64,000 nucleotides of DNA from Prevotella sp902465605 (GTDB taxonomy: Bacteria > Bacteroidota > Bacteroidia > Bacteroidales > Bacteroidaceae), in the NCBI GenBank assembly GCA_902465605.1, contig CABQNT010000002.1:124001-188000 (forward strand). The letters are read 5' to 3'. The notes beneath the pieces were generated by a model, which made no database searches, had not been told where the DNA came from, and saw only the letters and a list, made by a program, of their open reading frames with translations. The position numbers were made by a program, and so were the translations under genes. Shown piece by piece: positions 23,672 through 32,887 of the stretch (the stretch's first letter is position 1; each line of letters opens with the position of its first letter).

Positions 23672-26163
23672 TATAGATTATCCAAATGGATTACCTCTTC
23701 TGTAGGCGTATGGTTCTCATTAGAATTTACCGAGTTGTCTTTTTGTTTCTCCTTCTCGTCTTTGATTGGTTTGGAAACAGGGTTGCCAAATTCGTCTAGA
23801 ATGATTTCTTCAGAGATAGAGTTCAGGCTATCTGTTGCAGTTGTGTCCACTCGTGCCTGCTGGTAATAACTCGGACAGTTGTACATGTCGCTGCTAATAT
23901 CTTTATCTTTAGGCTTGCCAAACTTAGCATGATATTGTTTGAAGTTTGGATCATCCAATACTGCTTGTAAGAAGTAGCCACATATAGGTAGGGCTGTCCT
24001 TGATCCTTGCCCCAAAGCACCAGTGCGGAAATGGATGCTACGGTATTCTCCGCCGACCCATGCGCCTACCACCAGTTTTGGACTGATGCACATAAACCAA
24101 GCATCTGAGTGGTTATTGGAAGTTCCTGTCTTACCTCCCCATTCCGTATCATTGTGTTTTCCCACGTATCCCCATAGGCTTTGTGACGTTCCGCCTGGTT
24201 CTCTTAACCCACCCAGCAATAGTTGTTGGACGAGGAACGCACTCTTGTATGGAATTACTTGTTCGGTCTTGTTGGGTGCGATGTAGACTTGCCTCCCATC
24301 ACGGTCAACGATGTGCGTAACCAAAATAGGCTCATGATGCTTTCCATCATCGGCGATAGTACTATAGGCATTTGCCATTTCCAGCAGGTTGACGTCGCAT
24401 GATCCTAACGCAAGGGATGGTTCGTCTTGCAGTGGACTCTTGATTCCCATCTTCTCTGCCGTGTCAATGATTCGTTTGATGCCCATTTCTTGTCCGAGTC
24501 TCACGGCGATAGAGTTGATGCTTCTCGCAAAGGCACCCTTCAAGGGGATGGAGTCTCCGGAAAAACGTCCATTGGCATTTCCCGGTGTCCATGTAACCTC
24601 TTCTTTCTTTTTCTTGTCATATACTTTCATGGAGATGTATTCATCCCGGCGTTTGTCACAAGGTGTCAGTCCCTGGTTCATCGCCTCAGTATAAACAAAG
24701 AGCTTGAAGGTAGACCCCGGTTGGCGCATGGCAGTTACCTTATCATATTTCCATGAGTTGAAGTTGATGTCGCCTACCCAAGCCTTCACGGCTCCTGTCT
24801 GTGGCTCCATCGCAACCATGGAGCAGTGCATGAAGCGCACCATGTATCGTATAGAGTCCATGGTTGACATTTCTTTCTCTATGGTTCCTTCGTCATAATC
24901 GAACAATTTTACCTTGTGGGGCTTGTTCAAATAATAGGTGATGGAGTCTGGATTGTTTTGATATTTGGCAGCAAGGTATTTGTACACAGGCTGTCTTTGT
25001 GCGATTTGCTCAATGAATCCAGGAATAACCTTTCCATTTTCATCAATCCATGGATCATTTTTACCCCAGTGATTGTTGAAGTTCCGTTGAATTTGCTTCA
25101 TTTGTTTACGTGCAGCCTCTTCAGCGTACTTCTGCAGGCGGGTATCAATTGTGGTATATATCTTCAGACCACTACTGTACAAGTCATACCCATTCTCCTC
25201 GCACCAATCCTTCAAATAGTTGGCGACAGCTTCTCTAAAGTATAATGCCTGACCGTCATAATTAGATTCTACGCTATAACTAAGCTTGATAGGAATGACG
25301 CTCAGACTGTCATATTGCTTTTTAGATAGGTCGCCCTTGGTTACCATATTTTGCAAAACAACATTTCTACGTCTGAGACTATTCTTGGGATTGGCAATCG
25401 GGTTATAATGTGTTGTGGCTTTAAGCATGCCTACCAGCACGGCACCTTGCTCAATTGTGAGATTCGCGGGTGTTGTGTTGAAATAGGTTTTACTGGCCGT
25501 TTTGATTCCATACGAGTTCGATCCAAAGTCAACTGTGTTGGCGTACATGGTAAGGATGTCGTTTTTTTCGTACAACATCTCAAGCTTTAAGGCAATAATC
25601 CATTCCTTGCTTTTCATGATCAGTATCTTGATACCTGGTATCTTACCAAGCAATCCAGTGGAATATTGCGTGCGTACGCGGAACATATTCTTGGCCAACT
25701 GTTGGGTGATGGTTGATGCACCTCGGGCTTCACTGCCAACAATAGCATCTTTGGCAGCACCAAAGAGTCCTTGAAAGTCAATGCCAATGTGTCTGTAGAA
25801 TCGTTCGTCTTCGGTATCAATCAGTGCTTTCCAGAACTTCGGATTCACTTCTTCATACTTGACGGGTGTTCTGTTTTCATTAAAATATTTTCCTATGAGC
25901 TTCCCATCTGCACTATAAATCTCAGACGCCGAGGAGGTATTGGGATTCTTAATCTGGGCGAAACCTGGTGATTTGCCAAACAACCAGAGGAAATTAAGAT
26001 CAACAGCTCCAAGATAGATGATAAGTGCTATCAGCCCTGAGAGCAAAGCCACGCCCGTCTTAACATACCAAGGGCGTCCTTGATACAAGCTTTTATACCA
26101 TGGCCAAAAGCCATGTAGTTTGATCCACAACCAGCTGAAAAATCTTTTTATCTTGTGAAGCAT
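23671..26163 (-). CDS. class A penicillin-binding protein 1A
   Basis: An 830-residue bifunctional peptidoglycan synthase. A short cytoplasmic start and one membrane helix (about 36-55) precede the GT51 glycosyltransferase domain (EDERFYRHIGID with the catalytic Glu; ASTITQQLAKN) and the transpeptidase domain with SxxK (STFK, Ser484), SIN, and KTGTS. The C-terminal ~60 residues are polar, low complexity. It polymerises and cross-links peptidoglycan in the periplasm. It has a -7 box upstream and follows the lpx-miaA genes by 43 bp; it may also be read from their promoter. Confidence 0.94.
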   Translation of the reverse strand: MLHKIKRFFSWLWIKLHGFWPWYKSLYQGRPWYVKTGVALLSGLIALIIYLGAVDLNFLWLFGKSPGFAQIKNPNTSSASEIYSADGKLIGKYFNENRTPVKYEEVNPKFWKALIDTEDERFYRHIGIDFQGLFGAAKDAIVGSEARGASTITQQLAKNMFRVRTQYSTGLLGKIPGIKILIMKSKEWIIALKLEMLYEKNDILTMYANTVDFGSNSYGIKTASKTYFNTTPANLTIEQGAVLVGMLKATTHYNPIANPKNSLRRRNVVLQNMVTKGDLSKKQYDSLSVIPIKLSYSVESNYDGQALYFREAVANYLKDWCEENGYDLYSSGLKIYTTIDTRLQKYAEEAARKQMKQIQRNFNNHWGKNDPWIDENGKVIPGFIEQIAQRQPVYKYLAAKYQNNPDSITYYLNKPHKVKLFDYDEGTIEKEMSTMDSIRYMVRFMHCSMVAMEPQTGAVKAWVGDINFNSWKYDKVTAMRQPGSTFKLFVYTEAMNQGLTPCDKRRDEYISMKVYDKKKKEEVTWTPGNANGRFSGDSIPLKGAFARSINSIAVRLGQEMGIKRIIDTAEKMGIKSPLQDEPSLALGSCDVNLLEMANAYSTIADDGKHHEPILVTHIVDRDGRQVYIAPNKTEQVIPYKSAFLVQQLLLGGLREPGGTSQSLWGYVGKHNDTEWGGKTGTSNNHSDAWFMCISPKLVVGAWVGGEYRSIHFRTGALGQGSRTALPICGYFLQAVLDDPNFKQYHAKFGKPKDKDISSDMYNCPSYYQQARVDTTATDSLNSISEEIILDEFGNPVSKPIKDEKEKQKDNSVNSNENHTPTEEVIHLDNL

Positions 26164-26182
26164 AATAGAAATAATTGATTTG

Positions 26183-26190
26183 CAAAGATA
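26183..26190 (-). promoter_or_regulatory. -7 box upstream of PBP1A
   Basis: TATCTTTG on the minus strand lies in the short gap between miaA and the PBP1A start, with no clear -33 box. It may be an internal promoter. Confidence 0.45.
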
Positions 26191-26206
26191 GCGAATTACT
26201 TGATGT

Positions 26207-27103
26207 CTATCGTTGATCGTCTATATAATTTATGATTTCTTCAATGTTCGTAGGCGAGAACCATTTGATTTGGTTGTCACGTTTGAACCATGTGACTTGT
26301 TTTCTCATGTATTGTCTTGTGTTTGACTGTATCTTTAGGATAGCATCATCCAATGAAATGTGACCATCGAAATAGGCGAAAAGTTCTTTATAACCTACCG
26401 TATTCAAAGCATTTAGGCCCTTTTGTGGATATACCGCTTTGGCTTCTTCAATCAATCCTTGGTTCATCATTTTCAAGACCCGGTTGTTGATTCGCTCATA
26501 CATCTCTTCTCTGGGACGGTTGAGTCCAATCTTTACGATGTTGAAAGGTCGTATTTTCTTTGTGTTTTTACGATAAGAAGTATAGGTATTCCCTGTCATA
26601 TAGCATATTTCAAGCGCATGAACCACGCGCCTGGTATTGTGTAAATCCACAATTTTGTAATGTTCTGGATCCAGAACTTTTAACTCTGCAACGAGAGCAT
26701 CCAAGCCTTCAGTCTCCAGTTTTCGTTTCATCAGCCTCCTTGTCGCCTCATCGACCGTTGGTATGTCATCGATACCCTGGCATACAGCATCAATATACAT
26801 CATGCTGCCCCCTGATAGCAAAGCCATTTGTCGCTGGTTGAAAAGCTGGTTTAAAAGTTGCAAAACATCGTCTTCATATTTGGCTGCACTATAATAATCT
26901 GTTAGATGCAACTTGCCGACGAAATAATGTTTTACTCGTTCTTGCTGCTCTTTGGTTGGGGCTGCTGTACCAATAGGTATCTCAGCAAATAGCTGTCGAG
27001 AGTCGGCATTGATGATAGGCGATTGCAAATGTTCAGCTATTTGCAACGCCAACTCTGTCTTTCCCACTCCAGTAGGGCCTAAAAGCACAACAAGTGTGTT
27101 CAT
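26207..27103 (-). CDS. miaA: tRNA dimethylallyltransferase
   Basis: A 298-residue enzyme adding a dimethylallyl group to N6 of A37 in tRNAs reading UNN codons. The N-terminal P-loop is GPTGVGKTELA, followed by INADSRQLF (substrate and metal binding), VGKLHLTDYYSA, SGGSMMYIDAVCQG and VGYKELFAYFDG. Its ATG directly follows the lpxA stop (TAAATG), so it belongs to the lpx operon. Some Bacteroidota carry two miaA genes; I cannot tell here. Confidence 0.95.
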   Translation of the reverse strand: MNTLVVLLGPTGVGKTELALQIAEHLQSPIINADSRQLFAEIPIGTAAPTKEQQERVKHYFVGKLHLTDYYSAAKYEDDVLQLLNQLFNQRQMALLSGGSMMYIDAVCQGIDDIPTVDEATRRLMKRKLETEGLDALVAELKVLDPEHYKIVDLHNTRRVVHALEICYMTGNTYTSYRKNTKKIRPFNIVKIGLNRPREEMYERINNRVLKMMNQGLIEEAKAVYPQKGLNALNTVGYKELFAYFDGHISLDDAILKIQSNTRQYMRKQVTWFKRDNQIKWFSPTNIEEIINYIDDQR

Positions 27104-27874
27104 TTATCTGATGATGCCTCGTTGAGAACTTTCTACAAAGTCGATGATGTATTGAATTTCTGGGGTAACGTTCAGGTTCTTTCTGATTTCTTCGATTCCT
27201 TCTTTCAAAACACCTTTGCTATAAAGCAATCGATAAGCTTGGTGAATCAGTTGGATTAACTCGTTGCTAAATCCTCTGCGTCTCAGCCCGATAATGTTGA
27301 TGCCGGCATATCGGATGGGTTCTTTGCCCGCCATAACGTAAGGTGGAATGTCTTGTGAAGACCTGCTGCCACCCTGAACCATGACATAACCACCGATGTG
27401 ACAGAATTGATGACATAAAACTGTTGCACTGATGATGGCGTAGTCATCTACAGTCACTTCACCGGCAAACTTGGTGGAATTGCCAATAATCACATTGCTG
27501 CCAATGATGCAATCGTGTGCAACGTGCATGTTTTCCATCAACAAGTTGTTGTTTCCTACCTTGGTCGTTCCTTTTGATGCGGTGCCCCTTGAAATGGTAA
27601 CATTCTCACGAATGCTGTTTTTGTCACCAATTTCGCATATTGTCTCTTCGCCAACGAACTTTAAATCCTGCGGCTTCGTGCTGATGCTGGCACCGGGAAA
27701 AAACTCGTTGTCATCACCTATTCGTGCTCCATAATTGATGGTGACACTATTTTGTAGGATGTTACGGTTGCCCAGCACTGTGTTTTTATCAAGATAGCAA
27801 AATGGGCCGATGACATTATCGTCACCGAGTTGCGCTTCTGGATGTACAAAAGCTAATGGGCTTATTTGATTCAT
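27104..27874 (-). CDS. lpxA: acyl-ACP--UDP-N-acetylglucosamine O-acyltransferase
   Basis: A 256-residue cytoplasmic trimeric enzyme of the first lipid A step, transferring a 3-hydroxyacyl chain to UDP-GlcNAc. It shows the left-handed beta-helix hexapeptide repeats from residue 5 (ISPLAFVHPEAQLGDDNVIG), the catalytic-His segment ENMHVAHDC, and a C-terminal helical domain (FSNELIQLIHQAYRLLY). It lies 50 bp downstream of lpxC-fabZ and is joined end to start with miaA. Confidence 0.95.
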   Translation of the reverse strand: MNQISPLAFVHPEAQLGDDNVIGPFCYLDKNTVLGNRNILQNSVTINYGARIGDDNEFFPGASISTKPQDLKFVGEETICEIGDKNSIRENVTISRGTASKGTTKVGNNNLLMENMHVAHDCIIGSNVIIGNSTKFAGEVTVDDYAIISATVLCHQFCHIGGYVMVQGGSRSSQDIPPYVMAGKEPIRYAGINIIGLRRRGFSNELIQLIHQAYRLLYSKGVLKEGIEEIRKNLNVTPEIQYIIDFVESSQRGIIR

Positions 27875-27924
27875 AGGGTTATGATGACTTTATGATGATG
27901 AAAAACATCGAGTGACACTTATGT

Positions 27925-29316
27925 TTATTTGTTTTTGATGATCTGTGCAGTAAACATTGCTTCAGATACCACTTGGTCGCCAACAAAGGCATAACACTTC
28001 ATGCTACTGATGCCATGTCGTACAGGTTGAATCATTTCCACGCGGAAGATAAGCGTGTCGCCAGGAATCACTTTCTGTCTGAACTTAACGTTGTCAATCT
28101 TCAGAAAGTACGTAGACCATCGTTCAGGTTCTTCTACTTGGTTTAAAACCAACAACCCTCCACACTGTGCCATGGCTTCAACCTGCAACACTCCAGGCAT
28201 GACTGGCTCTTGCGGGAAGTGTCCTGTAAAGAAGGGTTCGTTGCTTGTAATATTCTTTACCCCAACAATCGAGTTAGAACCGATGGCGATAATTTTGTCT
28301 ACCAGCTGCATGGGATAACGATGGGGGAGCAGTTCCCTGATTCTGATGTTATCCATGATTGGCGGTTCATTTGGGTCGTATATCGGCGCCTGTATTTCAT
28401 GTTTGCGAATCTCTCTGCGCATTAAGCGGGCAAACTTGTTGTTGATGGTATGTCCTGGCCGTGTTGCAACAATTCGTCCTTTGATGGGTTTGCCTATCAA
28501 GGCCATGTCACCGATAATGTCCAGCAATTTGTGACGTGTGCACTCGTTTTCCCACATCAAGGGCTTATGCTGAATGTATCCTATCTTGGTTGCATCCATG
28601 CGTGGCACTTTCAAGATGTCTGCCAGTTGGTCCAATTGGTCTTGTGACACTTCTCTTTCGTAGATTACGATGGCATTGTCCATGTCACCGCCTTTGATGA
28701 GATTAGCTTCAAGCAAAGGAAGGATGTCCCTGACGAATACAAAAGTACGGGCAGGCGCGATTTCTGTCGCGTAATCATCGATATTGTCGAGTGTTGCAAA
28801 TTGACTGTTGATGAATTTTGACTCGAATGAGCACATGGCCGTTATGCTGAACTGGTCATCAGGAAGTATCGTAATACACGAACCTGTTTCCTCATCCTTC
28901 ACTTCTATTTTCTTACGAATGATGTAAAAATCTTTTGGTGCATTTTGCTCTACGATACCAATTTCCTGAATTCTATTAACGTAGATGCCGGCAGAACCAT
29001 CCAAAATAGGAAACTCTGGTCCATTTACTTGAATCATACAGTTGTCTATCCCCATTGCATACAGGGCAGAAAGACCGTGCTCAACGGTAGAAACGCGCAC
29101 GTCGCCACGCGCCAGAACCGTGCCACGTTGCGTGTCAACCACGTTTTCGGCAATGGCCTCAACGATGGGTTGTCCTTCCAAGTCAATCCGTTGAATTTTA
29201 TATCCAGTATTTTCAGGAGCAGGATTAAAGGTAACAGTCAAGTTCAGCCCCGTGTGCAATCCTTTGCCACACAGGGAAAAACTACCTTTTAGTGTTCTCT
29301 GTTTGATTGTATCCAT
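27925..29316 (-). CDS. lpxC/fabZ: LpxC-FabZ fusion: UDP-3-O-acyl-GlcNAc deacetylase / 3-hydroxyacyl-ACP dehydratase
   Basis: A 463-residue fusion typical of Bacteroidota. Residues 1-305 are LpxC, the zinc deacetylase of the committed lipid A step (STVEHGLSALYAMGIDN with zinc His80; HKLLDIIGDMAL with a further His/Asp pair). Residues about 320-463 are FabZ, the hot-dog dehydratase (HRYPMQLVD, His332; GHFPQEPVMPGVLQVEAMAQ). The fusion ties lipid A synthesis to hydroxyacyl-ACP use. It lies between lpxD (30 bp) and lpxA (50 bp). Confidence 0.96.
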   Translation of the reverse strand: MDTIKQRTLKGSFSLCGKGLHTGLNLTVTFNPAPENTGYKIQRIDLEGQPIVEAIAENVVDTQRGTVLARGDVRVSTVEHGLSALYAMGIDNCMIQVNGPEFPILDGSAGIYVNRIQEIGIVEQNAPKDFYIIRKKIEVKDEETGSCITILPDDQFSITAMCSFESKFINSQFATLDNIDDYATEIAPARTFVFVRDILPLLEANLIKGGDMDNAIVIYEREVSQDQLDQLADILKVPRMDATKIGYIQHKPLMWENECTRHKLLDIIGDMALIGKPIKGRIVATRPGHTINNKFARLMRREIRKHEIQAPIYDPNEPPIMDNIRIRELLPHRYPMQLVDKIIAIGSNSIVGVKNITSNEPFFTGHFPQEPVMPGVLQVEAMAQCGGLLVLNQVEEPERWSTYFLKIDNVKFRQKVIPGDTLIFRVEMIQPVRHGISSMKCYAFVGDQVVSEAMFTAQIIKNK

Positions 29317-29346
29317 TCTATGATTTATTTATCAAGTGCAATAGTC

Positions 29347-30384
29347 TTATTTGATATTCTTTTTCAATCGCTCCACCTCTTCTTTCAGGTTGTTGATTTC
29401 TTTATATAGTTCAGGAAGTTTCCGAAAGATGGCATGAGAGCGAAAATAGGGTCTCTCCTTCATGGGTGGCGTGCCAATGAGTTGCTGGTTGTCCTTGATA
29501 CTACCAGGCGCACCCGACTGTGCGCCAAGGAACACCTTGTTGCCAATGGTGATATGACCAGCTACACCCACTTGTCCACCAAACATGCACCACTGTCCAA
29601 CCTTTGTCGATCCGGCCACACCTACTTGCGCACTCATCACGGTATGTTCACCGATGTCGGTATTGTGGGCGATTTGAACCAAGTTATCTAGCTTCACTCC
29701 TTTTCTAACATAGGTGCTACCCATGGTCGAACGATCAACGCAAGTGTTGGCACCCACCTCTACATCATCTTCAATAGTCACGATACCAATTTGGGGTATC
29801 TTGTCGTAGCCGTCTTTGGACGGAGCGAATCCGAAGCCATCGGCTCCAATGACAGAGCCTGCATGCAGGATGACGCGGTTGCCTATCTTGCAGTTGTGAT
29901 AGACAGTTGCGTGTGGATAGATGATACATTCCGAGCCTACGGATGCATTTTCCAAAACCACTGCGTGTGGGAATATCTGTGTGTTGTTGCCAATCACGAC
30001 ATTCTCACCGATGTAAGCAAATGGGCCAATGTATGCATTCTCACCTATCTTAGCTGTTTTGGCGATGTTGGCCATGGGGTGGATGCCTGTCTTTCTGGGC
30101 TTAGTCGACTCGTATAATTGAAGTAATTTGGCGACACTATCGTATGCGTTCTTCACGCGTATCAAAGTCGTCTGGACGGTTTTGTCCAACTTCAAATCCT
30201 CGTCAATAAGAACAATCGACGATTGTGTATTATATATATAATGTGTGTATTTTGGATTAGATAGGAATGAAATCGCCCCATTGGTACCTTCTTCTATTTT
30301 TGCGAAGGTGTGGACGGTTGCATCTTCATTGCCTTCAATTTTGCCTCCTATATATTGTGCTATTTGCTTGGCAGTAAATTCCAT
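29347..30384 (-). CDS. lpxD: UDP-3-O-(3-hydroxyacyl)glucosamine N-acyltransferase
   Basis: A 345-residue lipid A enzyme adding the second hydroxyacyl chain. It has an N-terminal uridine-binding domain (1-100; AISFLSNPKYTHYIY), a long hexapeptide-repeat beta-helix (about 103-320) with the catalytic-His motif QIAHNTDIGEHTV, and a C-terminal coiled coil (YKEINNLKEEVERLKKNIK). First gene of the lpxD, lpxC-fabZ, lpxA, miaA run, preceded by a -7 box. Confidence 0.95.
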   Translation of the reverse strand: MEFTAKQIAQYIGGKIEGNEDATVHTFAKIEEGTNGAISFLSNPKYTHYIYNTQSSIVLIDEDLKLDKTVQTTLIRVKNAYDSVAKLLQLYESTKPRKTGIHPMANIAKTAKIGENAYIGPFAYIGENVVIGNNTQIFPHAVVLENASVGSECIIYPHATVYHNCKIGNRVILHAGSVIGADGFGFAPSKDGYDKIPQIGIVTIEDDVEVGANTCVDRSTMGSTYVRKGVKLDNLVQIAHNTDIGEHTVMSAQVGVAGSTKVGQWCMFGGQVGVAGHITIGNKVFLGAQSGAPGSIKDNQQLIGTPPMKERPYFRSHAIFRKLPELYKEINNLKEEVERLKKNIK

Positions 30385-30412
30385 ACTTTAGGTATCTCAA
30401 TTGATTATTTTG

Positions 30413-30420
30413 CAAATATA
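30413..30420 (-). promoter_or_regulatory. -7 box of the lpxD operon
   Basis: TATATTTG on the minus strand, 29 bp before the lpxD ATG. No clear -33 box. The remaining gap to pyrF (30421-30594) shows nothing further that I can name. Confidence 0.5.
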
Positions 30421-30594
30421 CCTATTTTTACTCAGACTTTTGACTGACGAATGTAATATTTGCGTTTTTTCACTGAAACATTTATTTCTTTCACGGTGCG
30501 TCTAACGCTATTGAACCCCCAATGGTGCAGGTGTTCCCTCACTGTTTATGGGTACCGGTGCGCAATGAGAGTCGAGTAAAAAGGGGACCATTTG

Positions 30595-31428
30595 TTATTT
30601 GCGAGATGATAACCTTTCTAATTCTTTTTCCATTTCTTGCTGAAGTTTCATCGCACTCTTTGCAGCTGCATCAGCAAAGTCCTCTCCATGGCTGGCATAG
30701 ATGATGCCGCGCGAACTGTTGACGAGCAACCCGCAATCTTTCGTCATTCCATATTGGCAGACGTCTTGCAGGCTTCCTCCCTGCGCACCCACGCCAGGTA
30801 CCAGCAAAAAGTGATGAGGAGCCACCTTTCTGATTGCCTCAAACATGTTGCCTTGCGTTGCACCAACCACATACATCATGTTTTGATCGGCCCCCCACGA
30901 TTGAGAAGTCTTGATAACTTTCTCAAAAAGTTTCTCTCCGTTCTTGTCTTCCGTTAACTGAAAATCATGCGATCCTTTGTTGCTCGTCAGTGCCAATACA
31001 ACCACCCACTTGTCTTCATATTCGAGAAAAGGCGTCACGCTATCTTCTCCCATGTACGGAGCAACGGTCAATGCGTCAACATCGTATTCTTCAAAGAAGG
31101 TCTTGGCATACATGGCGGATGTGTTTCCGATGTCCCCTCGTTTGGCGTCAGCAATGATAAAATGGTCGGGATAATGCGCTTTTAGGTAGCTAACGGTCTT
31201 CTCGAAAGAAGTCATGCCCTGAATACCTTTACATTCATAGAACGCCAAATTTGGCTTGTAGGCCACACAATAGGGTGCCGTAGCATCGATAATGGCTTTG
31301 TTGAAGGCAAAAATAGGGTCTTCTTCATGCTGCAAATGTGGCGGCATCTTCTTGATGTCGGGGTCAAGTCCTACACATAAGAAAGACTTTTTTTCGAAAA
31401 TCTGTTTTATAAGTTGTTGTCTGTTCAT
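30595..31428 (-). CDS. pyrF: orotidine 5'-phosphate decarboxylase
   Basis: A 277-residue enzyme making UMP from OMP. It belongs to the longer (type 2) PyrF group: CVGLDPDIKKMPPH near the start, catalytic FIIADAKRGDIGNTS with Lys/Asp, VAPYMGEDSV, and LVPGVGAQGGS near the phosphate-binding end. The ATG at 31428 is preferred to an in-frame TTG six bases upstream. It is followed at its 5' side by a 335-bp gap holding array D. Confidence 0.94.
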   Translation of the reverse strand: MNRQQLIKQIFEKKSFLCVGLDPDIKKMPPHLQHEEDPIFAFNKAIIDATAPYCVAYKPNLAFYECKGIQGMTSFEKTVSYLKAHYPDHFIIADAKRGDIGNTSAMYAKTFFEEYDVDALTVAPYMGEDSVTPFLEYEDKWVVVLALTSNKGSHDFQLTEDKNGEKLFEKVIKTSQSWGADQNMMYVVGATQGNMFEAIRKVAPHHFLLVPGVGAQGGSLQDVCQYGMTKDCGLLVNSSRGIIYASHGEDFADAAAKSAMKLQQEMEKELERLSSRK

Positions 31429-31516
31429 AAACAATCTGTGAATATATAAGTGGTAAATTTATTGAACGATTTTTCCCTTTAGCGATGCTGTTTATTACCA
31501 TGCTTCACACAACGCA

Positions 31517-31648
31517 TAGAGGATGGATTTCAATCTCCATGACTTTGGCGTCCAATCTCCATGACTTTGGCATCCAATCTCCATGACTTTGGTAGCCAAA
31601 CTCAATGCTTTTGGAAGCCGTATTCGTGACGTTTGATAATCATTTGTA
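31517..31648. repeat. 22-bp dyad array D
   Basis: ATGACTTTGG or a close variant recurs at 31539, 31561, 31583 and 31605, exactly 22 bp apart, with weaker units at 31517 and about 31626. The first two full units are nearly identical, differing in the three variable bases (CGT, CAT). CCAA and TTTGG flank each three-base spacer. The rest of the gap 31435-31769 shows no gene or hairpin. Confidence 0.88.
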
Positions 31649-31769
31649 TACCAATTGGTTATGGTGATGATTATCTTGTGCGTGGGACTGACCTTTTGTG
31701 GTGATTAGCTGTTTTAAAGTTGTTGTTGTATTGCAATCTATCCTTGTGTAAAAATGATGACATTTTTGA

Positions 31770-32882
31770 TTAAAGTTCATTCTCTTTGAGCTTTTCCGCA
31801 TTCTCTGCTACGGTCAGCGCATCTATCATTGCTTGAATGTCACCATTGACAAAGCCTTGCAAATCGTGGGTAGTGTAGCCGATACGGTGGTCGGTGACAC
31901 GCCCTTGCGGATAGTTATAGGTACGAATCTTCGCACTGCGGTCGCCAGTAGATACCAATGACTTGCGTCGGTTGGCAATATCGTCAATGTATTTTTGATG
32001 CTCACGGTCGTAGATAAAGGTACGCAAGCGTGACAGCGCGCGTTCCTTGTTCTTAGGTTGGTCGCGTGTCTCGGTACATTCGATGAGTATTTCCTCCACT
32101 TCGCCAGTGTTGGGATTTTTCCAAGGATAGCGAAGACGAACGCCCGATTCAACCTTGTTGACGTTTTGTCCACCAGCTCCCGAGCTTCTGAACGTGTCCC
32201 ATTTGATATCACCTTCGTTGATGTTCACCTCGAATTGGTCGGCCTCTGGCAATACAGCCACCGTGGCAGCTGATGTGTGCATGCGTCCCTGTGTCTCTGT
32301 GGCTGGTACACGTTGCACACGATGTACACCACTTTCGTACTTCAATGTACCGTAGACATTGTCGCCACTCACTGCAAAATCGATTTCTTTGTAGCCACCC
32401 ACCGAGCCTTCGTTGACCGATGTGACACTTAGCGTCCAACCTTTCGAGTCGCAGAAATGCTTATACATGTTAAACAAGTCGCCAGCAAACAGGGCTGCTT
32501 CATCTCCTCCCGTGCCAGCACGTATTTCCATTTGTACGTTCTTGGCATCCTCAGGGTCTTTTGGCACTAATGCTAATTTTATTTCTTCTTCCAACTGTGG
32601 CTGCATATCTTCGTTGGCTTGCAATTCCTCACGAGCCATCTCTTTCATGTCAGCATCCGTTTCATTGGCAAGAATATCTTTCGATTCACGTATGGCATTG
32701 AGACATGCAATGTATCGCTTGCGAATGTCCATGATGTCGCCAAGGTCTTTGTATTCCTTGGTTAGCTTTACATAGCGTGGCTGATCGGCTATGACATCTG
32801 GGTCGGTAATCAAGGTAGATACTTCTTCAAACCTTGCCTCTAATCCATCGAGCTTGTTCAGTATGCTGTTGTTTTCTATCAT
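31770..32882 (-). CDS. prfA: peptide chain release factor 1
   Basis: A 370-residue release factor that hydrolyses peptidyl-tRNA at UAA and UAG. The GGQ loop (SSGAGGQNVNKVESGVRL) lies at about residue 233. The tail YPQGRVTDHRIGYT marks RF1 rather than RF2, and no programmed frameshift is present. It follows purM by 5 bp. Confidence 0.95.
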   Translation of the reverse strand: MIENNSILNKLDGLEARFEEVSTLITDPDVIADQPRYVKLTKEYKDLGDIMDIRKRYIACLNAIRESKDILANETDADMKEMAREELQANEDMQPQLEEEIKLALVPKDPEDAKNVQMEIRAGTGGDEAALFAGDLFNMYKHFCDSKGWTLSVTSVNEGSVGGYKEIDFAVSGDNVYGTLKYESGVHRVQRVPATETQGRMHTSAATVAVLPEADQFEVNINEGDIKWDTFRSSGAGGQNVNKVESGVRLRYPWKNPNTGEVEEILIECTETRDQPKNKERALSRLRTFIYDREHQKYIDDIANRRKSLVSTGDRSAKIRTYNYPQGRVTDHRIGYTTHDLQGFVNGDIQAMIDALTVAENAEKLKENEL

Positions 32883-32887
32883 ATATA

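Noticed and set aside
31826..32439. Open frames antiparallel or out of frame within prfA
   Set aside because: They are shadows of a well-conserved gene with no independent signals; the same applies to other long frames inside aspS, purM, purC, phoH, uvrD and the glycosyltransferase gene.
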